Below are positions 35,974 through 44,158 of a stretch of DNA of 64,000 nucleotides, piece after piece. Every line of letters starts with the position of its first letter. The stretch's first letter is position 1. The position numbers were made by a program, and so were the translations under genes. Under the pieces are notes generated by a model. That model had not been told where the DNA came from. It was given only the letters and a program-made list of their open reading frames with translations, and did no database searches. Origin of the DNA: DASUBV01 sp963822485 (GTDB lineage Bacteria > Actinomycetota > Actinomycetes > Streptosporangiales > Streptosporangiaceae); assembly GCA_963822485.1 (NCBI GenBank), contig CAWGHW010000013.1, positions 124,001-188,000 on the forward strand. Direction: 5' to 3'.

Positions 35974-37350
35974 TCACAAACGGGCCCCGGTGGTCAGGGG
36001 CGCGTGCGTGACCGGAAGGCCGGCGTCGGCGGCGTGGTCGTAGCTGTCGTCGATGGCCGTCACCGCGCGGCCGGCCGCGTGCAGGATCGAGGCCGCGATG
36101 GCGGCCCGGTAGCCGGCCTGGCAGTGCACCCAGATCGGGCCCGGCGGCAGGTCGGGCACCCGGCCCGGCAGGTAGTGCAGCGGCAGGTGCAGCGCGCCCT
36201 CGATGTGCCCGCTGGCCCACTCCAGCCGCCGTCGCACGTCCAGCACGGCGGGCGGCTGGTGGTCCCAGGCCTGCGCCAGCCCGGCGAAGTCGGAGACCGG
36301 GTAGGACGCCCGCCCTCCCGAGGCCCCGGCCGGGCCGCAGGCCCCGGCGATCCGGTCGATGCCGATCCGGGCCAGGTCGCGCTGGGCGCAGCCGATCTGG
36401 CCGGGGTCATCGGCGATCAGCGTCAGCGGCGTGCCGGGCGGCAGCAGCCAGCCCAGGTGGGTCGCGAAGCCGTCGCCGTACTCGAAGCTGAGCGACCCCG
36501 GCACGTGCCCGGCCGCGAACGCCCGCCGGGCCCGCAGGTCGACCACCCACTCGCCGGCCGCGATGCGCGCCGCGACCTGCGCCGCGCTGGCCGGCGCGGG
36601 CGGGGCCAGGCTGGGCGCCACCGGGCCGGCCGCGTTGGCCGGGGCCATCCGCGCGTAGTAGGCCGGGTAGTCGTCCAGCCCGGCCAGCAGCTCGTCGACG
36701 TAGCGGCCCTCGTCCAGGGTCAGGGCCGGGTTGGCGCGCCGCTCGTCGCCGATGGTCGACCCGGCGCTGCCGGACGGCGCCGCCGCGCAGAAGCTGCCGA
36801 ACCCGTGCGTGGGGTACAGCGCGGCCGCCGGCGGCAGCAGCGCGGCCAGCCGCCGGGCCGACCGGTGCTGCGCGGCGGCCAGCCCGGCCGCGTGCTCGTC
36901 GCCGAGCAGGTCGGTCCGCCCGGTCGACCCGTGCAGCAGCGAGCCGCCGCTGAACACCGCGATGGCCTGGCCGGCCGCCGCGTCCTCCAGCGCGTAGGAC
37001 AGGTGGGTGAACGTGTGTCCCGGCGTGGCGATCACGTGCACCCGCATCGCCGGGCCGACCTCGACGACGTCGCGGTCGCGGACCCCGGTCCGGTCGAACG
37101 CCACCCGGTCGGCCACGTTGACGTGGTAGGCCGCGCCGGCGGCCCGGGCCAGGGCCAGGCCGCCGGACAGGTAGTCGTTGTGCAGGTGGGTCTCGAACAC
37201 GTGCGTCACCGCGACGCCCAGGCTGGCGGCCAGGGCCAGGATCCGGTCGATGTCCCGCTGCGGGTCCACCACCAGGGCCACGGTCCCGTCGGTGGCCAGG
37301 TAGGTCCGGTCGCCCAGCGACGGCGTGGGCACCGTGAGGATCTCGATCAT
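35974..37350 (-). CDS. MBL fold metallo-hydrolase fused to two rhodanese domains (persulfide dioxygenase-like)
   Basis: 458-residue fusion. Residues 1-240 are an ETHE1-like metallo-beta-lactamase fold with metal ligands THLHNDY (H55, H57, D59), H112 in GHTFTH and D147 in GRTDLLG. Two rhodanese domains follow. The first (about 265-345) lacks the catalytic cysteine. The second (about 365-450) has it in VHCQAGYRA. ETHE1-type enzymes oxidise glutathione persulfide to sulfite; the fused rhodanese transfers sulfane sulfur. ATG 37350 follows GGGGGA. It lies 11 bases after the LLM monooxygenase gene, so the two are co-transcribed. Confidence 0.88.
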   Translation of the reverse strand: MIEILTVPTPSLGDRTYLATDGTVALVVDPQRDIDRILALAASLGVAVTHVFETHLHNDYLSGGLALARAAGAAYHVNVADRVAFDRTGVRDRDVVEVGPAMRVHVIATPGHTFTHLSYALEDAAAGQAIAVFSGGSLLHGSTGRTDLLGDEHAAGLAAAQHRSARRLAALLPPAAALYPTHGFGSFCAAAPSGSAGSTIGDERRANPALTLDEGRYVDELLAGLDDYPAYYARMAPANAAGPVAPSLAPPAPASAAQVAARIAAGEWVVDLRARRAFAAGHVPGSLSFEYGDGFATHLGWLLPPGTPLTLIADDPGQIGCAQRDLARIGIDRIAGACGPAGASGGRASYPVSDFAGLAQAWDHQPPAVLDVRRRLEWASGHIEGALHLPLHYLPGRVPDLPPGPIWVHCQAGYRAAIAASILHAAGRAVTAIDDSYDHAADAGLPVTHAPLTTGARL

Positions 37351-37361
37351 CGCCGTCCCCC

Positions 37362-38462
37362 TCAGGCCGCGACCGCGGCGTCGGCCCGCTCGCGCAGCAG
37401 CGGCACCAGCTCCCGGCCCCAGTCCACGACATCGCCCAGCGGGTCGAAGCCGCGGATCAGGAACGTGTCCACGCCCAGCTCGCGGTAGGCCAGCAGCGAG
37501 TCCACCACCTGCTCGGGCGTGCCGACCAGCGCGGTGGAGTTGCCGCCCGGCCCGGTCAGCCGGGTGATCCCGTACCACAGCCGCTCGTCGTGCACGTCGC
37601 GCTCGGCGCCCTGCTCCTGGAGCCGCGCCGACCCGACCGAGGACGACATGCGGAAGCCGAACATCCGGCGGCCCGGCGCCGGCGCCTCCTGGGCCTGGGC
37701 CGCCCGCCGGGCGGTGGCCGCCCGGATCTCCTCGGCCCGCTCCCAGGCCGCCGCCTCGGTGCCGGCCACGATGGGCCGGACCGACAGGCTGAACCGGATG
37801 CTCCGTCCGTGCCGGGCCGCCTCGGCCCGGATGGCGGCGATCCGCTCCGCGATCTGGGCCCGCGGCTCGCCCCACAGCATGTACACGTCGGCGTGCTCGG
37901 CGCCCACCCCGACGGCCGCGGCCGAGGCGCCGCCGAAGTACAGCGGGATCCCGCCGGCGGGCGGCCGGACCGCGCTGTAGGCCCCGGCGACCCGGTAGAA
38001 CTCACCCGCGAAGTCGAACGGCTCGGCCGCGGTGAGCTCGCGGCGCAGCAGGCCCATGAACTCGGCCGTCCGCGCGTAGCGCCGGTCGTGGTCGGCGAAG
38101 TCGCCGTCCCGCTTCTGGTCCAGCTCGTCACCGCCGGTGATGTGGTGGATGGCGACCCGGCCGCCGCCCGTGAGCTGGTCCAGCGTGGCCAGCTTGCGCC
38201 CCACCAGGGTGGGGGCGACGAACCCCGGCCGGTGCGCGATCAGCACCTTGAGGGCGGAGGTGCCGTACAGCACGTGCGCGGCCACCGCGAACCCGTCCGC
38301 GCCGGTGGCGCCGTAGCCGATGAGCACCCGGTCAAAGCCCGCCGCCTCGTGGGCCCGGGCGAACCGGGTCAGGTAGCCGGGGTCGATCTGCGGCCCGTCC
38401 AGGGATCCGCGTGACTCCGAGACCTCCTGGGTCCCCACCATGCCGATGATCTCGATAGACAT
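37362..38462 (-). CDS. SsuD-like LLM flavin-dependent monooxygenase (paralogue 2)
   Basis: 366-residue LLM enzyme of the alkanesulfonate monooxygenase group. It has the family start MSIEIIGMVGTQEVSESR, VLIAHRPGFVAPTLVGRK near 72-89, VAIHHITGGDELDQKRDGD near 101-119, IPLYFGGASAAAVGVG and NSTALVGTPEQVVDSLLAYR. It would use reduced flavin and O2 to cleave a C-S bond, releasing sulfite and an aldehyde. ATG 38462 follows GGAGGAG. First gene of a two-gene operon with the MBL-rhodanese protein, divergent from the four-rhodanese gene. Substrate unknown. Confidence 0.88.
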   Translation of the reverse strand: MSIEIIGMVGTQEVSESRGSLDGPQIDPGYLTRFARAHEAAGFDRVLIGYGATGADGFAVAAHVLYGTSALKVLIAHRPGFVAPTLVGRKLATLDQLTGGGRVAIHHITGGDELDQKRDGDFADHDRRYARTAEFMGLLRRELTAAEPFDFAGEFYRVAGAYSAVRPPAGGIPLYFGGASAAAVGVGAEHADVYMLWGEPRAQIAERIAAIRAEAARHGRSIRFSLSVRPIVAGTEAAAWERAEEIRAATARRAAQAQEAPAPGRRMFGFRMSSSVGSARLQEQGAERDVHDERLWYGITRLTGPGGNSTALVGTPEQVVDSLLAYRELGVDTFLIRGFDPLGDVVDWGRELVPLLRERADAAVAA

Positions 38463-38524
38463 GTAGCTCCTCCCTGGTACCCGGGGTCGCCCCCCTGGGC
38501 AGGTAAGCACGGAGACGGGATTCC

Positions 38525-38557
38525 TGTCAATTAAGTCGATCGAGTTTGTAGGATAAT
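38525..38557. promoter_or_regulatory. overlapping divergent promoters with shared 11-mer
   Basis: On the minus strand a consensus -35 TTGACA (38530-38525) drives the LLM gene at 38462. On the plus strand -10 TAGGAT (38549-38554) or GATAAT (38552-38557) ends 3-6 bases before the ATG at 38561, so that mRNA is probably leaderless. The 11-mer ATTAAGTCGAT (38530-38540) sits between them and differs by one base from the one in the transporter promoter. Confidence 0.6.
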
Positions 38558-38560
38558 GCC

Positions 38561-40247
38561 ATGGAGACCGACGTGGAGACCGACGTGGATGCCACTGCGC
38601 AGACGGCCCCGGAGGCCGTCCGCCGCGCGCTGCGGGACCGGGCCGAGATCGCGCTGCTCGACGTGCGCCCGGAGGCGCGGTTCGCCGCCGGCCATCCGCT
38701 GTTCGCGGCCTCGTTCCCGCTCGGCCGGCTGGAGGCCGACGTCTACAGCCGGCTGCCCCGGCGCTCGGTGCCCGTGGTCGTCTACGGCGAAGGCCCCGGC
38801 GATGCCGCCGCGGCCGCCCGCCGGCTGAAGCCAGCTCGGCTATGAGCAGGTATCCCTGCTGGCCGGCGGCCTGGACGGCTGGACCGCCCGCGGCGGCGAG
38901 CTGTTCACCGACGTCAACGCGCCCAGCAAGGCGTTCGGCGAGCTGGTCGAGGCCACCGCGGGCACGCCCGCCGTGGACGCCCGCGAGCTGCGCGCCCTGC
39001 TCGACGAGCGGGCGGACATCATGGTGCTCGACGCGCGGCGGTTCGAGGAGTACCAGGTCATGAGCATCCCGACCGCGACCAGCGTGCCCGGTGCCGAGCT
39101 GGTCCTGCGCGCCCGCGCGCTGGCCCCCGATCCGGCCACCACGGTGGTGGTCAACTGCGCCGGCCGGACCCGCAGCATCATCGGGACGCAATCACTGATC
39201 AACGCGGGGCTGCCCAACCGGGTCGTCGCGCTGCGCAACGGGACCATGGGCTGGACCCTGGCCGGGCTGGCCCTGGACCACGGCCAGCGCCGCCGTCCAC
39301 CCGACATCCCGGCCCCGGCCGCCCGCCGGGCGCAGGCCGCGGCCAGGTCCGTGGCCGACCGGGCCGGGGCGCGCCGGATCACCCCCGCCGGGCTGGCCGC
39401 CGCGCTGGACGACGGCGCCCGCACCGTCTACCGGCTCGACGTGCGGACACCAGAGGAGTACGCGGCCGGGCACCGGCCCGGCTTCCGGCCCGCCCCGGGC
39501 GGCCAGCTGGTCCAGGAGACCGACCGGTTCGCGCCGGTGCGCGGGGCGGTGATCGTGCTCGATGGCGACGACGGCGGCCGGGCCGAGATGACCGCGTCCT
39601 GGCTGGCCCAGATGGGCTGGGCCGTCGCGGTGCTGGACGCCGGGCCGGGCCCGGCGCAGACGGGGGAGTGGACGCCGCCCCGGCCCGAGCCGCCGCGGGT
39701 GCCGCTGGCCAGCGCGGCTCAGGCGGACGACTGGCTGCGCGCGGGCCAGGCCCGGGTGGTCGACATGGGCCCCAGCCCGCGGTACCGGGCCGGGCACCTC
39801 CCCGGCGCGGCCTGGGCGCTGCGCACCGAGCTGCACGCCCAGCTGCACGCTGAGCTGCACGCCCACCTGCACGACCAGCCCGGGCGGCTGGTGCTGACCA
39901 GCCCGGACGGCTACCTGGCCGCCTTCGCCGCGGCCGAGGTCGCGGCCATCCGGCCTGACGGCGCCGGGGTGCTGGCGCTGGACGGCGGGACCGACGGCTG
40001 GGCCCGGTCGGGCCGGCCGCTGGAGACCGGACCCGGCCGGCTGCTCTCGCCCGAGGTGGACGTGTACCGCCGGCCGTACGAGGGCACCGCCGTGGACCCC
40101 GCCGCGATGCGGGCCTACCTGGACTGGGAGTACGGGCTCGTGGCCCAGCTGGAGCGGGACGGCACCCATCACTTCACGGTGCTCACCTCGATCGGCGGCG
40201 ATGCTCACGGTAAGTTGTCCGCTACATTCGCGGATGGGCTACCGTGA
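38561..40247 (+). pseudogene. rhodanese protein with four rhodanese domains, one frameshift
   Basis: Sulfurtransferase with four successive rhodanese domains, about 561 residues after repair. Domain 1 is interrupted at 38830-38831, where one C is in excess. Removing it continues KQLGYEQVSLLAGGLDGW in frame to the stop at 40247. Only domain 2 has a catalytic cysteine (VVVNCAGRTRS, about residue 198). Domains 1, 3 and 4 have Gly, Asp or Ser/Pro at the equivalent loop, so they are probably structural or binding domains. No Shine-Dalgarno sequence precedes the ATG; a leaderless message is likely. Followed by the Rrf2 gene after 28 bases. Confidence 0.82.
39828..39875 (+). repeat. four 12-base tandem repeats in the rhodanese gene
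   Basis: Units GAGCTGCACGCC, CAGCTGCACGCT, GAGCTGCACGCC and CACCTGCACGAC encode ELHA-QLHA-ELHA-HLHD, a His-rich helical insert in rhodanese domain 4. Confidence 0.85.
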
Positions 40248-40275
40248 TCATGAAAATTGCTCTTAGGGGACCGCA

Positions 40276-40737
40276 ATGCGCCTCACGGTGAAGTCTGATT
40301 ACGCCATCCGCGCCCTGGCCGAGCTGGCCGCCCGGTCGCGTGACGGGAAGCTGATCACGGCCGAGGAACTGGCCGACGCCCAGGGCATTCCGCGGCGCTT
40401 CCTGCTCGGCATCCTGGCCGAGCTGCGCAAGGACGGGCTGGTGATCAGCCACCGCGGAGTGGACGGGGGCTACGCGTTCGCCCAGTCGCCCGCCGACATC
40501 ACGCTGGCCGACGTCATCCGGTCGGTCGACGGCCCGCTGGCCCAGATCGGCGACGAGCGGCCCGGCGAGATCCGGTACCCGGGGGCCGCCGCGGTGCTGG
40601 CTGACGTGTGGGTCGCCGTGCGGGCCAGCCTGCGGCTGGTGCTCGAGGAGGTCACGCTGGCCGATCTGGCCGCGGGCAAGCTGCCGCCCACGGTGGACAA
40701 GCTGACCCGCGACCCGGACGCCTGGCAGCCGCACTGA
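40276..40737 (+). CDS. Rrf2 family transcriptional regulator
   Basis: 153-residue Rrf2 protein. The N-terminal winged helix (residues 1-65, MRLTVKSDYAIRALAELAAR) includes the recognition helix region IPRRFLLGILAELRKDGLV and the wing SHRGVDGGY. No cysteines are present in the central segment, so it is not an iron-sulfur IscR/NsrR type. It resembles cysteine-metabolism regulators such as CymR, which act through partner proteins. It ends the operon with the four-rhodanese protein. Best candidate to control the island through the ATTAARTCGAT motif. Confidence 0.88.
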   Translation: MRLTVKSDYAIRALAELAARSRDGKLITAEELADAQGIPRRFLLGILAELRKDGLVISHRGVDGGYAFAQSPADITLADVIRSVDGPLAQIGDERPGEIRYPGAAAVLADVWVAVRASLRLVLEEVTLADLAAGKLPPTVDKLTRDPDAWQPH

Positions 40738-40740
40738 CCC

Positions 40741-40800
40741 TGCGCTAGGGGACCGCTGCGCTGGGCGACGCGTGCTAGGTGACCGCTGCGCTAGGCGACC
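40741..40800. repeat. four imperfect 14-16-base tandem repeats between convergent genes
   Basis: Imperfect copies of TGCGCTAGGxGACCGC fill the 53-base gap after the Rrf2 stop and run into the end of the convergent LLM gene. No function is evident; perhaps a transcription-stop region. Confidence 0.6.
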
Positions 40801-41825
40801 TTGGCCCGGCCGGCCTGCTCGCGGACCAGCCTGATGATGGTGGCGTAGTCGGCCGCGTCGGCCTCCCGGTCATAACCGCGGATCAGCAGCGTGCTGACCC
40901 CGATCGCCACGTAGTCCAGCAGCGCCTCGGCCACCTGCTCGTAGCTGCCCACCAGCGCCGTCGAGTTGCCGCCCGCGCCCGGCGTCGCGGCCAGCGGCGT
41001 CCACAGCCGCTTGTCATGGATCTCGGCCTCGGCGGCGAACCGGCGCAGCCGCCGGGACCCCTCGGCCCCGGCCGGGCTGAGCATCCCGCCGGAGCGGGCC
41101 TGCTCGGCCTCGAGGATCCGGCGGGCCCTGGCCCAGGCCTGCTGCTCGGTGGCGGCCGCGATCGGCCGCAGGCTGACGCTGAACCGCGGTGACCGGCCAT
41201 GCGGCGCGGCGGCGGCGCGGACCGCGGCCATCCGCTCGGCGATGGCGGCCAGCGGCTCGCCCCAGAACGCGTAGACGTCGGCGTGCCGGCCGCCCACCGC
41301 GACGGCCCCGGCCGAGGCGCCCGCGAAGTACACCGGCAGGCGGCCGCCAGCCGGCCGCACCGCCGACCGGCCGCCGCTCACCCGGTAGAACTGGCCCGCG
41401 TAGTCGAAGGGCTCGGCCGATGCCCACTCCAGCTTCACGACGTCGAGGAACTCGCCGGACCGGCGGTACCGGGCCGCCTTGTCGCTGACGTCACCGTCGC
41501 GCCGCTGATCGGCGTCGTCGCCGCCGGTGATGATGTGCATGGCCACCCGGCCCGGATGAAAGGCGTCCAGGGTGGCGTACTGCCGGGCGGCGATGGTGGG
41601 GGCGACGAAACCGGGCCGGTGGGCCAGCAGCACGCCGAGCCGCGAGGTCGTGGTGAGCACCTGGTTGGCCACGGCGAACCCGTCCGGGGAACTGGAGGAG
41701 TGACCGACCAGCAGCCGGTCGAACCCGGACTCCTCATGCAGGCCCGCCATCCGGGCCGGGTACTCAGGGTCGGCGCTCAGGTCGGTTGCGCCGTTGACCA
41801 GCGATCCGATGAACTCGATCGCCAT
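40791..41825 (-). CDS. SsuD-like LLM flavin-dependent monooxygenase (paralogue 3)
   Basis: 344-residue LLM enzyme of the same subgroup as its neighbours. It has MAIEFIGSLVNGATDLSADP, VLLAHRPGFVAPTIAARQ near 71-88, VAMHIITGGDDADQRRDGD, LPVYFAGASAGAVAVG and NSTALVGSYEQVAEALLDY. ATG 41825 follows AGAGGAG. The C-terminal motif NSTALVGSYEQVAEALLDYVA is shared exactly with the divergent paralogue 4, so these two are the closest pair. Likely FMNH2-dependent C-S cleavage with a distinct substrate range. Convergent to the Rrf2 gene, divergent from paralogue 4. Confidence 0.88.
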   Translation of the reverse strand: MAIEFIGSLVNGATDLSADPEYPARMAGLHEESGFDRLLVGHSSSSPDGFAVANQVLTTTSRLGVLLAHRPGFVAPTIAARQYATLDAFHPGRVAMHIITGGDDADQRRDGDVSDKAARYRRSGEFLDVVKLEWASAEPFDYAGQFYRVSGGRSAVRPAGGRLPVYFAGASAGAVAVGGRHADVYAFWGEPLAAIAERMAAVRAAAAPHGRSPRFSVSLRPIAAATEQQAWARARRILEAEQARSGGMLSPAGAEGSRRLRRFAAEAEIHDKRLWTPLAATPGAGGNSTALVGSYEQVAEALLDYVAIGVSTLLIRGYDREADAADYATIIRLVREQAGRAKVA

Positions 41826-41953
41826 CGTGCTCCTCTCGCCTTGATCGGGCCCATCCCGATGGAGGATACTCGTCTATGTTGATTGGAATAATAGGCAATG
41901 CGAGGAAATAAGGGAACCCGCTAGCAGGCAAGATGACGCAGGGAGCGCAGCTC

Positions 41954-43036
41954 ATGCCCGTGGAGTTCATCGGCATCGCCCACACCGCCGACCAGTCGGA
42001 GACCATCACCCAGGTCGGCCCGGCCGTGCAGCCCGACTACCTGTACCGGCTGGCCGCGGCGCACGAGCAGGCCGGCTTCGACCGGGTACTGGTCGCGCAC
42101 AGCTCGTCCATGCCCGACGGGTTCATCGTGGCCGACCAGGTCCTGAACGCCACGATCCGGCTCGGGGTACTGCTGGCCCACCGGCCCGGCTTCATCGCGC
42201 CCACCGTCGCGGCCCGCAAGTTCGCCACCATGGACGCCTTCCATCCGGGCCGGATCGCGCTGCACGTCATCACCGGCGGCGACAACGCCGACCAGGCCCG
42301 CGACGGCGACTTCACCGACAAGGCCACCCGCTACCGCCGCACCGACGAGTTCCTGGACGTGGTGGAGCGGGAGTGGAGCAGCGCCGAGCCGTTCGACTAC
42401 GCGGGCGAGTTCTACCGCGTGGTCGGGGCCCGGTCCGGGCTGCGCCCCGGCCACCTGCCGGTCTACTTCGGCGGGGCCTCGGCCGACGCCGTCCGGGTCG
42501 GTGGCCGGCACGCCGACGTCTACGCGTTCTGGGGCGAGCCGCTGGCCGGCATCCGCCAGCGCATCGCCGAGGTCCAGGCCTGCGCCGCGGCGGCCGGGCG
42601 GAGCATCGACCGGTTCTCGGTCAGCCTGCGCCCGATCGCCGCCGACACCGAGGCCGCCGCCTGGGACCGGGCCAGCCAGCTCCTCGAGCTGACCAGGGAG
42701 CGGGCGGCCGAGTTCGTCGGGGCTCGGGACACCTCGCAGGCCGAGGGCTCGCAGCGGCTGCTGCGCTACGCGGCGGCGGGCGACGTCCACGACAAGCGGC
42801 TGTGGACGCCGCTGTCGGCGGCCACCGGCGCGGCGGGCAACTCCACCGCCCTGGTCGGCAGCTACGAGCAGGTGGCCGAGGCGCTGCTGGACTACGTCGC
42901 GGTGGGCGCGACCACCCTGCTCATCCGCGGCTACGAGCCGCTGGCCGACGCCGCCGCCTACGCCAGCCTCATCCGGCTCGTGCACGAGCAGGTGGGCGAC
43001 GACATCGACGGCTACCGCGCCCGCGTCGCCGCCTGA
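41954..43036 (+). CDS. SsuD-like LLM flavin-dependent monooxygenase (paralogue 4)
   Basis: 360-residue LLM enzyme closely related to paralogue 3. It has MPVEFIGIAHTADQSETI, VLLAHRPGFIAPTVAARK, IALHVITGGDNADQARDGD, LPVYFGGASADAVRVG and NSTALVGSYEQVAEALLDY. ATG 41954 is chosen over an ATG at 41933, because GGGAG lies seven bases upstream and the product then starts like its paralogues. First gene of a three-gene operon with another LLM gene and an SDR. The 128-base gap to paralogue 3 is AT-rich (41870-41925) and holds both promoters. Confidence 0.88.
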   Translation: MPVEFIGIAHTADQSETITQVGPAVQPDYLYRLAAAHEQAGFDRVLVAHSSSMPDGFIVADQVLNATIRLGVLLAHRPGFIAPTVAARKFATMDAFHPGRIALHVITGGDNADQARDGDFTDKATRYRRTDEFLDVVEREWSSAEPFDYAGEFYRVVGARSGLRPGHLPVYFGGASADAVRVGGRHADVYAFWGEPLAGIRQRIAEVQACAAAAGRSIDRFSVSLRPIAADTEAAAWDRASQLLELTRERAAEFVGARDTSQAEGSQRLLRYAAAGDVHDKRLWTPLSAATGAAGNSTALVGSYEQVAEALLDYVAVGATTLLIRGYEPLADAAAYASLIRLVHEQVGDDIDGYRARVAA

Positions 43037-43057
43037 CCGCGACCAGAAAGGACCGTT

Positions 43058-44158
43058 GTGGCTGCGCCGTTCCGGCTCGGATTCCTGACCCACCTGCACG
43101 GGAGCGCCGAGCCCCGGCAGCTCTACCGCGACTATGTCGAGCTGTTCGTGGCCGCCGAGGAGCTGGGGTTCGACTCCGGCTGGGTGGCCCAGCACCACTT
43201 CGACGCCACCGCCGGGCGGCTGCCCTCGCCGTTCCCGTTCCTGGCCGCCGTCGCCGAGCGCACCCGCCGGATCCGGCTGGGCACCGCCGTGGTCACCCTG
43301 CCGCTCGAGGACCCGCTGCGGGTGGCCGAGGACGCGGCGGTGCTCGACACGCTGAGCGGCGGGCGGCTGGAGCTGGGCGTCGGGAGCGGGACCGACCCCA
43401 GCGTGTTCGCCGCCTTCGGCAAGGACGTCGACGGCCGCCGCCAGGCCAACACGGCCGGGGTGGCGGCGCTGGCCGCCGCGTTCGCGGGCGAGCCGGTCGG
43501 CGGGACCGAGTTCCGCCTGCACCCGGCGGCACCCGGCCTGGCCGGCCGGCTGTGGCAGGCCGCGTTCAGCCGGGACGGCGCCCGCTTCGTGGCCGGCGCC
43601 GGGTCGCGGCTGCTGCTCAACCGGGCCACGTTCTTCAGCCAGGGCCGCACCGACGAGGTGCAGGCCCCGTGGGCCCAGGCGTACCGGGAACGCTACGCGG
43701 GTCCGCCCGGCCAGCTGCGCATCGGCCTGTCCCGCGGCGTCTACCCGGCCGCCGACAAGAAGGCGGCCAGGGCAGTCATCGAGGAGCCCGTCCGGCGGAT
43801 GGCCGAGCGGATGGCCCGGACCGGCCGGTTCCCGGCCGGACTCAGCTCGGAGGAGTACTTCGAGCGGATGCACATCGCCTACGGCAGCCCCGAGGAGGTG
43901 GCCAGCCACCTGGCCGCCGACCGGGTACTGCCGCTGGCCACCGACCTGATCGTGCAGTTCAGCCCCGCGGCCCCGGCCCTCGACGAGGCGATCACCGCCC
44001 TGGGGCTGCTGGCCGGCCAGGTGGCGCCCGCGCTCGGCTGGCGGCCAGGGTCCGCCGAGCCCGAGCCCGAGTCCGAGCCGGCCGAAGCCCGAAGCCGTCG
44101 GCCTGCGCCGGGCGGGCTGAGGTGGACCTGGGACTGGCCGGCAAGCGGGCCGTGGTGA
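43058..44158 (+). CDS. LLM class flavin-dependent oxidoreductase (distant paralogue)
   Basis: 366-residue LLM enzyme of a different subgroup, resembling bacterial luciferase alpha subunit-like oxidoreductases. It has FRLGFLTHLHGS, WVAQHHFDATAGRLPSPF near 42-59, RRIRLGTAVVTLPLEDPLRVAEDAAVLD and GGRLELGVGSG near 104-114. GTG 43058 follows AAAGGA. Its last 37 bases overlap the SDR gene, and the tail after residue 335 is low-complexity Glu/Pro/Arg. Co-transcribed with paralogue 4, so it may act on a product or alternative substrate of that enzyme. Confidence 0.85.
   Translation: MAAPFRLGFLTHLHGSAEPRQLYRDYVELFVAAEELGFDSGWVAQHHFDATAGRLPSPFPFLAAVAERTRRIRLGTAVVTLPLEDPLRVAEDAAVLDTLSGGRLELGVGSGTDPSVFAAFGKDVDGRRQANTAGVAALAAAFAGEPVGGTEFRLHPAAPGLAGRLWQAAFSRDGARFVAGAGSRLLLNRATFFSQGRTDEVQAPWAQAYRERYAGPPGQLRIGLSRGVYPAADKKAARAVIEEPVRRMAERMARTGRFPAGLSSEEYFERMHIAYGSPEEVASHLAADRVLPLATDLIVQFSPAAPALDEAITALGLLAGQVAPALGWRPGSAEPEPESEPAEARSRRPAPGGLRWTWDWPASGPW

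Noticed and set aside
40741..40800. Iteron-like origin or recombination site
   Set aside because: The copies are imperfect and lie between convergent gene ends, and no replication or recombinase gene is nearby.
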